Assembly (NCBI RefSeq): GCF_009805585.1
Contig: NZ_VHIN01000022.1
Location: 434,001 to 498,000 of the forward strand
Origin: Glutamicibacter sp. JC586
GTDB lineage: Bacteria > Actinomycetota > Actinomycetes > Actinomycetales > Micrococcaceae
Length of the DNA stretch: 64,000 nucleotides
Direction: 5' to 3'
In this document: piece by piece, positions 34,971-44,315 of the stretch
How positions within the stretch are numbered: position 1 is the first letter of the stretch
Layout of the letters: each line of letters opens with the position of its first letter
Program-made: the position numbers and the translations under genes
The notes under the pieces: generated by a model
What the model was told of the DNA's origin: nothing
What the model saw: only the letters and a program-made list of their open reading frames with translations
The model's database searches: none

Positions 34971-37091
34971 TTAGCCGTGACGACCCCGGCGACGCATTGC
35001 TATGGCAATGGCGCCCACGACGATCAATCCCAGCGCTATGCCGCCTGAAAGAAGCAGGCCTGTGCTGACACCGGTATCCGCGAGACGATCATCCTTAGGA
35101 TTCTCCTCGTCAGATGAATCTCGTTCCTGATCTGGGGCGGAAGGCGAAGCAGTAGCTGTTGATGTTGGGCTGCTCTCGTTTGTCGGTTCTACGGTTGGAT
35201 CATCAGATGGATCCGTGGTGGAATCGTCCGAGGGATCGGTAGTTGGTTCTTCCGAAGGTTCGGCAGTTGGCTCCTGCGGAGGCTCTGCGGTTGGCTCCTG
35301 ACCTGGTGTGAACAAACCGAACCATGTCGATACGGTCGCTGCTTCTTGATCGGCGGCCGCTGCGAAGGCGCTAGTATCCGCAATGGATGACGACTCTTCC
35401 GTGCCCTTTAGGTAGTACGTTCCGGCAGAAAGTTTAGCCACCCGCGGATCATTGATCACCAGTAGCTGGCCATCAACCGTAAATTCTACGGATTCAAGAG
35501 TGACAGGCTTGCCATTCGCAGCGACGTATTGAAGATCAAAGTCGTAGCCGTCCGCGATTTCAGGGAAATCTGCAGGAATCTTGAAGCGAAGTTCCTTCTG
35601 GCCAGCTTCGCTAAGGCGTACGCCCAACCGACCATCCACGACGTTGGAGTCGAGGGCCAACACATTTGCTCCGGAAAGCAATGCTGATACTACGTGTCCA
35701 CTCGAATCTTTGACTGAAATGAGCAACTGATTATTGTCGCTCACGCTACTCGCGAAGGTGTCGTCAGCGTTGATGGTCAGTTTGCCATTTTTGACAGAAC
35801 CGGTAATGACTTGTGCCTTAGCATTAGGCGAAGTGCGGTAAGTGACAGCTACTTCACCGTCTGTGACATCAGTGTTCGTGTTGTAGACGTACTTACCTTC
35901 GGCAACAGACGATGACTCACTGTCGTATGACAGCTGTTCTTCCCCCGGAGCGACTTGGTCGCCTGACTCAGGATCTTCTGCTTTTGGAACATCCGTCGCG
36001 GTTGGCTCGGTGGTTGGCTCGTCCGTCGGGGTAGGGGTTGGCTTGTCCGTTGGAGTTGGCTCGGTGGTTGGCTCGTCCGTTGGAGTTGGGGTTGGCTTGT
36101 CCGTTGGAGTTGGCTCGGTGGTTGGCTCGTCCGTCGGGGTTGGGGTTGGCTTGTCCGTTGGTGTTGGCTCGGTGGTTGGCTCGTCCGTCGGGGTTGGCTC
36201 GGTGGTTGGCTCGTCCGTTGGAGTAGGAGTTGGGTCTGTGGCCTTGTCGTACAGACCGACGTAGCTGGTTGCGTTGTCACCCTTGTTCGAGCCTCCAACG
36301 GAAACGAAGTAGTCCGTTCCCTCAGTGAGATTCTGGAGACGATCGTCTCGTAACACTACCTGGCCATTGGACAGGCTGACATCGTCGACCATTATGGTTA
36401 CGAAGCCGCCCGTCGCTTCAGCTGAGGGATCATCCGTGTAGTAGAAAACTGAAGTTTGGTCTCCGGCTACAGGGAAGAAATCTGAAGGCACATCGAATTT
36501 CCAAGTTGTCGACCCAGTAGGTAACAACGGTGTTCCTGACAGCTTATCGGTGGTGCCTGTCGAAAGACGTAGTCCCTCAACTGGTGCGTTAATTGCACCA
36601 CCGAGATACGTTGAGTCTGCATTATCTAAGCTGAAGCCGTAACTTACCTGCTGAACGACATAATTTTCGTCGTCGCCTGTGACGGGTCTTGAGTCCGTAG
36701 TGATGATAACTTGGTCATTTTTCACTGCTACGTTTTCGAAGGATTCGCCGGTATTTGGGTAAACGCTAGCGCTGCCCGAGATTGGTGTCCCATCCTTGAG
36801 CATTCCCGGAAGGGTGTCAAAGACAATCTTTCCGGCCTCAAAATCGGTTGCAGAAGCGTTGTACTTCAAGTTCTCCTTACCCTTGGCCACCGCAGTCACC
36901 GGGTAACGATTATAGATCGGAGGTACATCGGCGGCTGGTTTGCCGACTTCGGTGGCCACACTCGAGGCAGCTTCTGCTGGCGCAACGGTCGCGATCCCAA
37001 CAGCGACACCACTTATAGCCAACGATCCAGCAGTAATGACAGCTAATGGGAGACGCGCAGATCGCGCGTGTTTGCGAGTGGTTTGGTTCAT
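34971..37091 (-). CDS. Cell-wall-anchored surface protein with two related modules and Pro/Thr repeat
   Basis: 706 residues. Signal peptide to about residue 41 (APAEA). Module 1 (about 58-280) and module 2 (about 378-595) look homologous: both have a FDVPSDF/FKIPADF stretch, a (V)DG/SNGQ(L)VV strand, a DDRLQNL/DPRVAKL turn, a Y(F/Y)(V/L)(S/K)G strand and end in YVGLYDKA/WFGLFTPG. They are joined by a repeat of PTPTDEPTTE/PTPTDKP units (about 286-364). An acidic Pro/Thr/Glu stalk (about 600-660) leads to LADTG (670-674), a hydrophobic helix and a basic tail: a sortase signal of the LAxTG type used by class E sortases. I recognise no family. Its place next to the levan genes suggests a matrix or carbohydrate role, but it has its own region and terminator. 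Confidence 0.85.
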   Translation of the reverse strand: MNQTTRKHARSARLPLAVITAGSLAISGVAVGIATVAPAEAASSVATEVGKPAADVPPIYNRYPVTAVAKGKENLKYNASATDFEAGKIVFDTLPGMLKDGTPISGSASVYPNTGESFENVAVKNDQVIITTDSRPVTGDDENYVVQQVSYGFSLDNADSTYLGGAINAPVEGLRLSTGTTDKLSGTPLLPTGSTTWKFDVPSDFFPVAGDQTSVFYYTDDPSAEATGGFVTIMVDDVSLSNGQVVLRDDRLQNLTEGTDYFVSVGGSNKGDNATSYVGLYDKATDPTPTPTDEPTTEPTPTDEPTTEPTPTDKPTPTPTDEPTTEPTPTDKPTPTPTDEPTTEPTPTDKPTPTPTDEPTTEPTATDVPKAEDPESGDQVAPGEEQLSYDSESSSVAEGKYVYNTNTDVTDGEVAVTYRTSPNAKAQVITGSVKNGKLTINADDTFASSVSDNNQLLISVKDSSGHVVSALLSGANVLALDSNVVDGRLGVRLSEAGQKELRFKIPADFPEIADGYDFDLQYVAANGKPVTLESVEFTVDGQLLVINDPRVAKLSAGTYYLKGTEESSSIADTSAFAAAADQEAATVSTWFGLFTPGQEPTAEPPQEPTAEPSEEPTTDPSDDSTTDPSDDPTVEPTNESSPTSTATASPSAPDQERDSSDEENPKDDRLADTGVSTGLLLSGGIALGLIVVGAIAIAMRRRGRHG
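36001..36240 (-). repeat. Tandem repeat coding the Pro/Thr/Asp/Glu linker
   Basis: Roughly 80 codons built from 54-base units (18 residues, PTPTDKPTPTPTDEPTTE) repeated about three times, flanked by shorter partial units. Copies differ by only a few bases (gtcggggttgg versus gttggagttgg), pointing to recent expansion. Linker length is probably variable between strains. Confidence 0.9.
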
Positions 37092-37896
37092 CAGATATGA
37101 CCTTCAACTTCGATGCGAGATGGGCAAGACTCGTCCCACCAGACGATCATCGGCGAAACTGCGACTAGTAGATCACATTTTGGTAACGGGTTCAACAACC
37201 GATTTGATATGAAGATCTCAATCTTAGGAATCGTCACACGTCAGCCCAGAGTTTACGACTTGATTGTCGATCAGTAGTTCGAGCGTAGTGTTGGCGGGGA
37301 ATCTCCGGGTCCCAGATTTACGTTTCGATCGACCTATTTCTCAGGCATGATCATCTCGAATAATTCGTCAATTTAGGCTTACAAGTTGGTGGAGAATACT
37401 GAATCCGACATGTTCAGTCGACTTGGTCTAGTCGACTCTTGATGAATCGTGGAGGACGATAGCAGGGCCAATCACAGGGCAAAACAGGTGGCTTGTCTAG
37501 GGTGTTGTCGGATGAGGAAAAACGGTGCAACGTGGGCATGTCATTTCACGCCGTGCAATCGAATAGCATTCTGCGTGTTCGTGAAAGGTTGGGTTTCGAG
37601 TTATCAAAACGAACGTGGAATTCGGCTAGGACAATTCGCGATGATTGCCGGCGGACTCGTGAACTGTTACCCCCGCTCTTTGGGCAGCCAAACAAATTCA
37701 AACTGCTCCACAGAGCGACGGGCTTGTTGCCCTTTCCTAGAAGTACTCGGGTGCAACGAACTCCTAGCAGGCGCATCTGTAGGACTGCGTGCCCCCAGGG
37801 TTTCCACGTTTAGCAAGTCACGGATATGTCTCGTCCAGTCGTGGAATGAGCTATCGGTGAGGCCGAAGTTGAGTGTAAATTGCAACGAATAAGTTC
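37092..37896. other. 805-base region without a convincing gene
   Basis: The left part (37092-37440) is the upstream region of the surface protein gene. From 37449 to 37892 both strands have open frames (plus 37449-37892, plus 37493-37813, minus 37667-37987) but none has a ribosome binding site, domain, or coding-like composition; they are rich in Cys, Arg and Ser from chance reading. It could be a decayed gene or a non-coding RNA locus. Two AGTCGACT palindromes lie at 37416-37437. Confidence 0.45.
37416..37437. repeat. Paired AGTCGACT palindromes
   Basis: AGTCGACT occurs at 37416-37423 and 37430-37437, separated by TGGTCT. Each copy is self-complementary and together they form an 8-bp hairpin or a double operator. 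Confidence 0.5.
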
Positions 37897-38190
37897 TTAA
37901 CCATCTGCTCGTTGCGGATGCTGAATGCTTACCTCGTGCCGAACGCCGTGCCTGTTCAGACCATCGAAATCGATGGCTAGGTACCATGGGCCAGAGTGTG
38001 GAACCTTAATCCGATAGGGAGCCTTTCGGGCCAGTCCGCCATGGAACACATATTTTTCGCCATCTTGATAAGCCGCGAAGTTTTCGGGATCCATGAGCCT
38101 GAGATTTGCGGGGCCGCTGAGAGTCACTACCAGAACGCTGCCGCGCTCAAGGTAGTCCCAGGAGTGTTCAGCAAAATTTTTCTCGGTCAC
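37897..38190 (-). CDS. DUF1883 domain protein
   Basis: 97 residues, a single DUF1883 domain: the pattern L-x-RGSVLVVTLSGPANLRLMD, NFAAYQDGEKYVFHGG, and the PVRIPVPHSGxW-like PYRIKVPHSGPWYLAIDFDG are typical as I recall them. Function of the family is unknown; some members carry a TIR domain, this one does not. AAAGGTAACTAG lies before ATG 38190. Stands alone between the empty region and the alcohol dehydrogenase terminator. Confidence 0.85.
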   Translation of the reverse strand: MTEKNFAEHSWDYLERGSVLVVTLSGPANLRLMDPENFAAYQDGEKYVFHGGLARKAPYRIKVPHSGPWYLAIDFDGLNRHGVRHEVSIQHPQRADG

Positions 38191-38231
38191 TAGTTACCTT
38201 TCGGGACTCGGAGAATCTACGGTAAAGACAA

Positions 38232-38279
38232 AATGGCGTCCGATTGACCAACCTATCAGGTGGTGAATCGGACGCCATT
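38232..38279 (-). terminator. Terminator of the alcohol dehydrogenase gene
   Basis: 14-bp arms AATGGCGTCCGATT (38232-38245) and AATCGGACGCCATT (38266-38279) with a further paired inner part ACC/GGT. On the minus strand it is followed by TTGTCTTTACC. 13 bases after the stop. Confidence 0.88.
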
Positions 38280-38292
38280 GGAGCCTAGAAAT

Positions 38293-39339
38293 TTAGGCCA
38301 TGGTCGCCGTATCAATGACGAAACGGTAACGAACATCCGACTTGAGGACTCGTTCGTAAGCTTCGTTGATCTGATCTGCCGAGATCACTTCAATCTCCGC
38401 ACCAATGCCGTGCTCGCCACAGAAGTCGAGCATTTCCTGGGTCTCCTTGATGCCACCAATGCTGGAACCTGCGAAGGAGCGACGACCACCAATCAGCGCA
38501 AAAGCGTTCACCGGAAGTGGCTCAGCTGGTGCACCAACGTTGACCAAAGTGCCATCTACGCGCAACAACTGAAGGTAGGCACTGATGTTGATCGACGCGC
38601 TAACGGTATTGATGATCAGGTCGAAGGTCTTATGCAAATCCTTGAAAGTGTTCTCGTCATTGGTTGCGCGGTAATCGCTTGCACCCAATTTCAGCCCATC
38701 TTCCTGCTTCTTCAGCGACTGGGATAGTACGGTCACTTCGGCGCCCATAGCGCTGGCGATCTTCACGGCCATATGGCCCAAGCCGCCCAGACCAACCACT
38801 GCAACCTTCTTACCTGGGCCTGCGCCCCAGTGGTGAAGCGGGGAGAAGGTGGTGATACCTGCGCAGAGCAGGGGAGCAGCAACGTCGAGCTCGATGCTAT
38901 CCGGAATGCTGACAACGAAGTTTTCGGTCACGACAACGTTGGTGGTGTAACCGCCCTGGGTGATGGTGCCATCGCGGTCCACTGCACCGTAGGTGCCGAC
39001 CATGCCCTGGACGCAGAACTGCTCTTCGCCAGCGACGCAGTATTCACACTCGCCACAAGAGTTGACCATGCAGCCAACGCCGACGCGGTCGCCGACCTTG
39101 TGCTTGGTGACCTCGGATCCGACCTCTGCAACGATGCCAGCAATTTCGTGGCCCGGAGCCAGTGGGTAGGACTGTGGTCCCCAGTCACCGCGAACGGTGT
39201 GAATATCTGAGTGGCAGATGCCCGCAAACTTGATGTCGATCAAAACATCCTTTGGTCCAACTGCGCGACGCTGAATCTGGGTTGGAATCAGAGCCTCGGT
39301 AGCCGAAGGCGCAGCGTATGCGTTTGCCATAGTAGTCAT
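38293..39339 (-). CDS. Zinc-dependent NAD(P) alcohol dehydrogenase (cinnamyl-alcohol/AdhC type)
   Basis: 348 residues, medium-chain dehydrogenase. Catalytic zinc ligands Cys42 in GICHSDIH, His64/Glu65 in APGHEIAG and a later Cys in APLLCAG; the structural zinc site is [15 protein letters not shown]. Nucleotide-binding [13 protein letters not shown]. The pattern [15 protein letters not shown] matches the YahK/AdhC subgroup that reduces a wide range of aldehydes, usually with NADPH. GGAAAAAT precedes ATG 39339. Single gene with its own terminator. Confidence 0.92.
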   Translation of the reverse strand: MTTMANAYAAPSATEALIPTQIQRRAVGPKDVLIDIKFAGICHSDIHTVRGDWGPQSYPLAPGHEIAGIVAEVGSEVTKHKVGDRVGVGCMVNSCGECEYCVAGEEQFCVQGMVGTYGAVDRDGTITQGGYTTNVVVTENFVVSIPDSIELDVAAPLLCAGITTFSPLHHWGAGPGKKVAVVGLGGLGHMAVKIASAMGAEVTVLSQSLKKQEDGLKLGASDYRATNDENTFKDLHKTFDLIINTVSASINISAYLQLLRVDGTLVNVGAPAEPLPVNAFALIGGRRSFAGSSIGGIKETQEMLDFCGEHGIGAEIEVISADQINEAYERVLKSDVRYRFVIDTATMA

Positions 39340-39564
39340 AGGAGATTTTTCCTTTGCTTATCTGTTTACTTGTCTTCGCATGCCGGATGTGCACGCGTAG
39401 GTATTCAGTTTCTGGCGGGTTTAGATTTGTCCGCATTGCCGCGAGTGGATTCCTGTTGGAATCAACTTCCTGCTGTGAAAAACGAAATGTTCCCCATACA
39501 ACAACAGTGCCGGTTAGCTAAATAATCCCATCTCGCCGAAATTTCTGTTCGTTTTTTGGACAAC

Positions 39565-39590
39565 TCACAGCTAAGAGGATCTAGCTGTGA
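39565..39590 (-). terminator. Hairpin at the end of the MFS gene
   Basis: Arms TCACAGCTA (39565-39573) and TAGCTGTGA (39582-39590). The stop codon of the MFS gene lies in the hairpin. No U-run follows, so it may be a stability element rather than a true terminator. Confidence 0.45.
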
Positions 39591-40837
39591 ATTAACCCTG
39601 CCGCTGACGCAGTTCTTGCGCTATTCGCCATGATTGCCAAGATGATCACCGGAATCAACGTGAGCACGGCAATACTTGCTCCAACGACCACCGGGCCGGT
39701 CGTACCCAACGACGATTCCAGTGACTTGCTGCCCAACCAAGACGCCACTGTGGTGCCCAGATTAAAGCCAGCAACGGTCAGTGACGAAGCCAAAGTTGGC
39801 GACTTGTCACCGTATTTGATAGCCAAGGAAGCCAGGATTGGATTGGCTCCCAAACCGAAGAAGCCCAGCAGCGTGATCAGGATGATCATTGGAAGTTGGA
39901 GGTTTGCCAGAAGGCCGATCAGTACGAGAACCACTGTCGAGGTGGCTGGGGCGATGAACGTGAGCAGGTGCGGATGAGCATCACCCAGACGCCCTCCAAT
40001 CAACGATCCAACCAGGGATCCAACGCCAAAACCGATGAGCACCAGAGGAATGGCAGCTTCACTGAAACCAGTGCCATCAATGAGAAGCGGGGATATGTAG
40101 GAATAGGCAGAGAGCACGCCTCCGGTGGTCGTGGCGCAGGCAGCCAAGGTCAGCCACAACCGCAAAGAACGAAGTCCCGCGATTTCACCGACAACGGATA
40201 CTTGAGAATGCTTGGAGGTGTTATGCGGAACGTACCGCGCAATGAGCAGGGCTGAAATGGCCGCCAATACCGCCAAGCCCCAGAACGAACCACGCCACCC
40301 GAAGTACTGGGAGGCGAAAGCGCCCAGCGGAACCCCGAGCACGGTAGCTAGCATGCCACCGGCATTAATAATCCCCAGTGCCCGCGAGGCCATGCCTGGC
40401 CCAGCGCTCTTGGCGGCTACAACTCCTGCGATCGCCCAGAACGCGCCCGTAGCCAAGGCAGTGACAAAACGAGCCACCATCAGCAAGGTGAAGTTGGATC
40501 CCAGTGCGACCACTACGTGACCAGCCGCAAAGACAGTTAAGGCTAAGATCAGTGTTATTTTTTGTGGAAGGCGCAACGTCAATAGGGCCATCAACGGGGC
40601 GCCGATGACCATGCCCGCGGCGAAAACAGTGATCAACAAGCCGGCACGTGCCACGCTGATTTCTAGCTCGGCGGCCAACTGGGTCAATATGCCCGCCACA
40701 ATGAACTCAGTCGTGAGCATGGTGAACGTACCCACAGCAAGTATGTAGACAACCAAAGGAATTGGCCGGTTGGCCTTGGATTTAGTTGGCGCACTAGATC
40801 GTACCGTTACACGGCGATCGTCAACTTTCATCAACAT
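39581..40837 (-). CDS. MFS transporter (AraJ/sugar-efflux type)
   Basis: 418 residues with twelve membrane helices. TTEFIVAGILTQLAAELEISVARAG at helix 1 and GGRLGDAHPHLL are typical of the AraJ/YdhP/Cml DHA1 subfamily that exports arabinose polymers, sugars or chloramphenicol-like drugs. Substrate unknown. ATG 40837 is preceded by AGGATG; a later ATG (40831) is possible. Alone between the alcohol dehydrogenase and the secreted-protein gene. Confidence 0.85.
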   Translation of the reverse strand: MLMKVDDRRVTVRSSAPTKSKANRPIPLVVYILAVGTFTMLTTEFIVAGILTQLAAELEISVARAGLLITVFAAGMVIGAPLMALLTLRLPQKITLILALTVFAAGHVVVALGSNFTLLMVARFVTALATGAFWAIAGVVAAKSAGPGMASRALGIINAGGMLATVLGVPLGAFASQYFGWRGSFWGLAVLAAISALLIARYVPHNTSKHSQVSVVGEIAGLRSLRLWLTLAACATTTGGVLSAYSYISPLLIDGTGFSEAAIPLVLIGFGVGSLVGSLIGGRLGDAHPHLLTFIAPATSTVVLVLIGLLANLQLPMIILITLLGFFGLGANPILASLAIKYGDKSPTLASSLTVAGFNLGTTVASWLGSKSLESSLGTTGPVVVGASIAVLTLIPVIILAIMANSARTASAAGLIHS

Positions 40838-41193
40838 CCTGTTCTATAAGTAGGATTCCTTCCTTATCTATTAGACCCGGACGTTCAAGCCGGAGGAAGT
40901 GCTCGCTTATACAGGTATTGGCAGTATCCCTTTCAAGGTTCATTGTAGGATTCCATCTCGACCTTGAATCGGACTGGCGGGCAGCAGATGTTTCGTGGGG
41001 AAGATGCCGTTTTTCAAAAAACTTCGCGCAATATCGACACCCCGCGTAGCGGATGTTCAGGGGCAGGGGCAGCGCTTTCGCGATAGTTCCCGACGTAATT
41101 TGAAGAGGTAAATCTTGAATGACGGACCAAAGGCCTGAAAGGATTGTTAGAGCCCTTGGGGTAAAGGTATCGCACTCATCAACGGAGGTTCAG
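40838..41193. other. Intergenic region before the small secreted protein gene
   Basis: 356 bases, upstream of two divergent genes. Weak candidate promoter for the secreted protein: TTGTTA (41144-41149), 18 bases, TATCGC (41168-41173). The plus-strand frame is open from 41119 but the ribosome binding site GGAGG before 41194 marks the real start. Nothing else recognised. Confidence 0.4.
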
Positions 41194-41589
41194 TTGAACA
41201 TCAAGAGAAAACTAGCTAGCACACTGATGGCAATGGCGCTTATTGCTGGCGGCACAGTCATCGCCCCAGCCGCACAGGCCGGAGAACACATCAGCTCGAC
41301 CCGCAATGGCGCAACCGGAGTCACCTACAAGTTTAATCACTGGACCAATAAGTTCTGTATCAAGCAGAACATCGGCAAAAAGTATCAGGGGATTGCTACT
41401 TTCTACGGCTCCCACGACACCTCTAGTCTACAAACAAATGGCTACCGTAAATGGAGCTGCCTGAACCTCGTCAAGGGCACAAGCTCTGGTATTTGGAACG
41501 GGGACACCATTCGTTTCTGCCTGAAGAGTCGAATTGTGGGCGGTTTGAATACACATCCTCCTGTCTCCTGCGGATACGTCAAGATCTAA
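41194..41589 (+). CDS. Small secreted protein with four cysteines, unknown family
   Basis: 131 residues from TTG 41194, 6 bases after GGAGG. A signal peptide with a positively charged start and cleavage near PAAQAG leaves about 98 residues. The mature part has four Cys (FCIKQN, WSCLNL, RFCLKS, VSCGYV), suggesting two disulfides, and is basic and rich in Gly, Asn, Trp and aromatic residues. No membrane anchor. Size and features recall secreted antimicrobial or inhibitor proteins, but I cannot match it to lactococcin 972 or another known family. Followed by a branched terminator. The next gene is pnp. Confidence 0.8.
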   Translation: MNIKRKLASTLMAMALIAGGTVIAPAAQAGEHISSTRNGATGVTYKFNHWTNKFCIKQNIGKKYQGIATFYGSHDTSSLQTNGYRKWSCLNLVKGTSSGIWNGDTIRFCLKSRIVGGLNTHPPVSCGYVKI

Positions 41590-41617
41590 CGGCCTGTAGG
41601 AAGACGTGGCCCGTGCG

Positions 41618-41669
41618 TGGTGCAGATCCCGGGAATTCACCTAAAGGTGGCAGGTCGGGATCTGCACCA
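41618..41669 (+). terminator. Branched terminator after the small secreted protein
   Basis: Outer arms TGGTGCAGATCCCG (41618-41631) and CGGGATCTGCACCA (41656-41669) enclose a second hairpin CACCT/AGGTG (41638-41642 and 41645-41649). 28 bases after the stop. Confidence 0.75.
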
Positions 41670-41911
41670 TTGGGCAATTCCCGGTAGGCTAGTTACTGGG
41701 TCTGCATGTTCTGTGCCGTCCCCGTAAGAAAATAACTCTCAGGGCTGACTGACCGTTGGTCCCGACCGCCAGTTTCGCGGTCCTCGGTAGTGACTTTCGC
41801 TAGGACTATTAAAGGTCTCAGCGCGGGTCTCGATCGAAGACCAGATCTGGGTAGGGCCAAGCGGTTCGCTCATCCACCGAGCTGGGAGCGATCGAAAGGA
41901 GCACCCCCTTA
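41670..41911 (+). promoter_or_regulatory. pnp: pnp 5' region with small hairpins
   Basis: 242 bases. Hairpins GACCGC/GCGGTC (41764-41782) and GGTCT/AGACC around TCGATCGA (41826-41842) lie in the probable leader. In Escherichia coli and Streptomyces pnp mRNA is autoregulated through a leader hairpin cut by RNase III; a similar role here is inference. No certain promoter seen. Confidence 0.35.
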
Positions 41912-44140
41912 ATGGAGGGTCCAGAAATCCAATTCGCCGAAGCACAGATCGACAACGGTCGCTACGGCACCCGTACCATCCGCTTCGAAACCGGCCGCCT
42001 TGCCAAGCAGGCTGCTGGCTCGGCAATGGTTTACATCGATGATGAAACCGCACTGCTCTCGGCAACCACCGCAGGCAAGCACCCACGCGAAGGCTTCGAC
42101 TTCTTCCCACTGACCGTGGATGTTGAAGAACGCATGTACGCTGCCGGCCGCATCCCAGGTAGCTTCTTCCGCCGCGAAGGCCGCCCATCAACCGAAGCCA
42201 TCCTGGCTTGCCGTCTGATGGACCGCCCATTGCGCCCAGCCTTCGTCAAGGGCCTGCGCAACGAGGTTCAGGTTGTTGTTACCGTTCTGTCCATCGAGCC
42301 AGATGAACTGTACGACGTCGTAGCAATCAACGCTTCCTCGATGTCCACTCAGCTTTCCGGTCTGCCATTCTCCGGCCCAATCGGTGGCGTTCGCGTTGCA
42401 CTGGTTGACGATGGAAACGGTGCACAGTGGGTTGCTTTCCCTAAGCACTCCGAGCTGAAGAACGCTGTGTTCAACATGGTTGTTGCCGGCCGCGTTGCTG
42501 GCGACGACGTTGCCATCATGATGGTTGAAGCTGAAGCTACCGACAATGCTTGGGAACTGATCAAGGACCGCGGCGCTGTAGCTCCAACCGAAGAGGTTGT
42601 TGCAGAAGGTCTTGAGGCTGCAAAGCCATTCATCAAGGTTCTGTGCGACGCTCAGGCTGACCTAGCTGCTCGTGCTGCCAAGGAAACCGTTGAGTTCCCA
42701 GTCTTCCGCGATTACGAAGAAGATGCCTTCACCGCTGTTGAAGCTGCTGCTTCGACTCGCTTGGCTGAAATCTACACCATCGCTGACAAGCAGGAACGCG
42801 ACAACGCTGCCGGCGCTTACAAGGACGAAATCCTTGCTTCGTTGACCGGTGAAGGCAACGCCTTCGCTGGCCGTGAAGGCGAAATCTCCAAGGCCTTCGG
42901 TGCTGTGACCAAGCATATCGTTCGCCAGCGCATCCTGACCGACCAGGTCCGTATCGACGGCCGCGGTCTGGCTGACATCCGTCAGCTCTCGGCCGAGGTT
43001 GAGGTTCTTCCTCGCGTTCACGGTTCGGCAATCTTCGAGCGTGGCGAAACCCAGATCATGGGCGTGACCACCTTGAACATGCTGAAGATGGAGCAGCAGA
43101 TTGACTCGCTGTCCCCAGTGAAGTCCAAGCGCTACATGCACAACTACAACTTCCCTCCATACTCGACCGGTGAAACCGGCCGTGTTGGTTCGCCAAAGCG
43201 CCGCGAAATCGGCCACGGCGCACTGGCAGAGCGTGCACTGGTTCCAGTGCTGCCAAGCCGCGAGGAATTCCCATACGCCATTCGTCAGGTCTCCGAGGCA
43301 CTGGGCTCCAACGGCTCGACCTCGATGGGCTCGGTCTGCGCTTCCACCCTGTCGCTGCTGAACGCAGGTGTGCCACTGCGCGCACCAGTCGCCGGTATCG
43401 CCATGGGTCTGGTTTCGGACACCGTCGACGGCGAAACCCGTTACGCTGCGCTGACCGATATCCTCGGTGCCGAAGATGCCATGGGTGACATGGACTTCAA
43501 GGTTGCCGGTACTTCCGAGTTCGTTACCGCTATCCAGCTGGACACCAAGCTGGACGGTATTCCTGCTTCGGTTCTGGCCGCTGCGCTGACCCAGGCTCGT
43601 GAAGCTCGCCTGCACATCCTGAACGTTCTGAACCAGGCCATCGACACCCCAGATGAGCTGAACGTCAATGCTCCACGAATCATCTCCGTGAAGATTCCAG
43701 TGGATAAGATCGGTGAAGTCATCGGCCCTAAGGGCAAGATGATCAACCAGATCCAGGAAGACACCGGCGCTGACATCTCGATCGAAGATGACGGAACCGT
43801 GCTGATCGGTGCTACCGGTGGCGAAGCTGCTGAAGCTGCTCGTTCGGCTATCAACGCTATTGCTAACCCTCAGGTTCCTGAGGTTGGCGAGCGTTACCTG
43901 GGTACCGTCGTGAAGCTAACCACCTTCGGTGCGTTCGTTTCTCTGACCCCGGGCAAGGACGGTCTGCTGCACATCTCCGAGTTGCGCAAGATCAACGACG
44001 GCAAGCGTGTTGAAGACGTTGAAGACGTCGTCGGCGTTGGCCAGAAGCTCCAGGTTGAGATCACCAAGATCGATGACCGTGGAAAGCTGTCGCTGGCACC
44101 AGTGATCGAAGAAGCTGAAGAAGAAGCTGCTGCAGAGTAG
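41912..44140 (+). CDS. pnp: Polyribonucleotide nucleotidyltransferase (PNPase)
   Basis: 742 residues, complete. Phosphorolytic 3'-5' exoribonuclease and RNA-tailing enzyme. Two RNase PH domains, the second with [19 protein letters not shown] and the catalytic DAMGDMDFK, are followed by a KH domain ([18 protein letters not shown]) and an S1 domain ([28 protein letters not shown]), ending in an acidic tail. AAAGGAG lies 11 bases before ATG 41912. Codon use is that of a highly expressed gene. Usually it follows rpsO; here a 35-kb accessory block lies between. Confidence 0.98.
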   Translation: MEGPEIQFAEAQIDNGRYGTRTIRFETGRLAKQAAGSAMVYIDDETALLSATTAGKHPREGFDFFPLTVDVEERMYAAGRIPGSFFRREGRPSTEAILACRLMDRPLRPAFVKGLRNEVQVVVTVLSIEPDELYDVVAINASSMSTQLSGLPFSGPIGGVRVALVDDGNGAQWVAFPKHSELKNAVFNMVVAGRVAGDDVAIMMVEAEATDNAWELIKDRGAVAPTEEVVAEGLEAAKPFIKVLCDAQADLAARAAKETVEFPVFRDYEEDAFTAVEAAASTRLAEIYTIADKQERDNAAGAYKDEILASLTGEGNAFAGREGEISKAFGAVTKHIVRQRILTDQVRIDGRGLADIRQLSAEVEVLPRVHGSAIFERGETQIMGVTTLNMLKMEQQIDSLSPVKSKRYMHNYNFPPYSTGETGRVGSPKRREIGHGALAERALVPVLPSREEFPYAIRQVSEALGSNGSTSMGSVCASTLSLLNAGVPLRAPVAGIAMGLVSDTVDGETRYAALTDILGAEDAMGDMDFKVAGTSEFVTAIQLDTKLDGIPASVLAAALTQAREARLHILNVLNQAIDTPDELNVNAPRIISVKIPVDKIGEVIGPKGKMINQIQEDTGADISIEDDGTVLIGATGGEAAEAARSAINAIANPQVPEVGERYLGTVVKLTTFGAFVSLTPGKDGLLHISELRKINDGKRVEDVEDVVGVGQKLQVEITKIDDRGKLSLAPVIEEAEEEAAAE

Positions 44141-44160
44141 ATATTAGTCTCCTGCTAAGG

Positions 44161-44198
44161 CCCCGGTTCTCCACCTGTTGGTGTGGGACCGGGGTTTC
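44161..44198 (+). terminator. Rho-independent terminator of pnp
   Basis: Arms CCCCGGT (44161-44167) and ACCGGGG (44188-44194), extended by inner pairs CCACC/GGTG, followed by TTTCTTT. Confidence 0.88.
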
Positions 44199-44253
44199 TT
44201 TGTGCCCGAGAAGACAGGGCGTCTTGGGCGAAGCATGGAGTGATCAGATGGTA

Positions 44254-44298
44254 CAAAAACGCACCGGTACCCCGAGCATGGCTCGGAGTGCCGGTGCG
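44254..44298 (-). terminator. Rho-independent terminator of the nucleosidase gene
   Basis: 18-bp stem (44260-44277 with 44281-44298, two wobble pairs) closed by a 3-base loop. On the minus strand it is followed by a run of five T (complement of 44255-44259). Confidence 0.9.
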
Positions 44299-44315
44299 TC
44301 GATTGAAGCTATTCG

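Noticed and set aside
36001-36240. Possible CRISPR array
   Set aside because: Repeats are contiguous, in frame and encode PTPTDEP-type residues, with no unique spacers and no cas genes.
37449-37892. 147-codon plus-strand frame
   Set aside because: Cys/Arg/Ser-rich, no start signal, overlapped by open frames on the other strand, no domain recognised.
42662-43615. 317-codon minus-strand open frame inside pnp
   Set aside because: Antisense of a certain, highly expressed gene; protein has no recognisable features.
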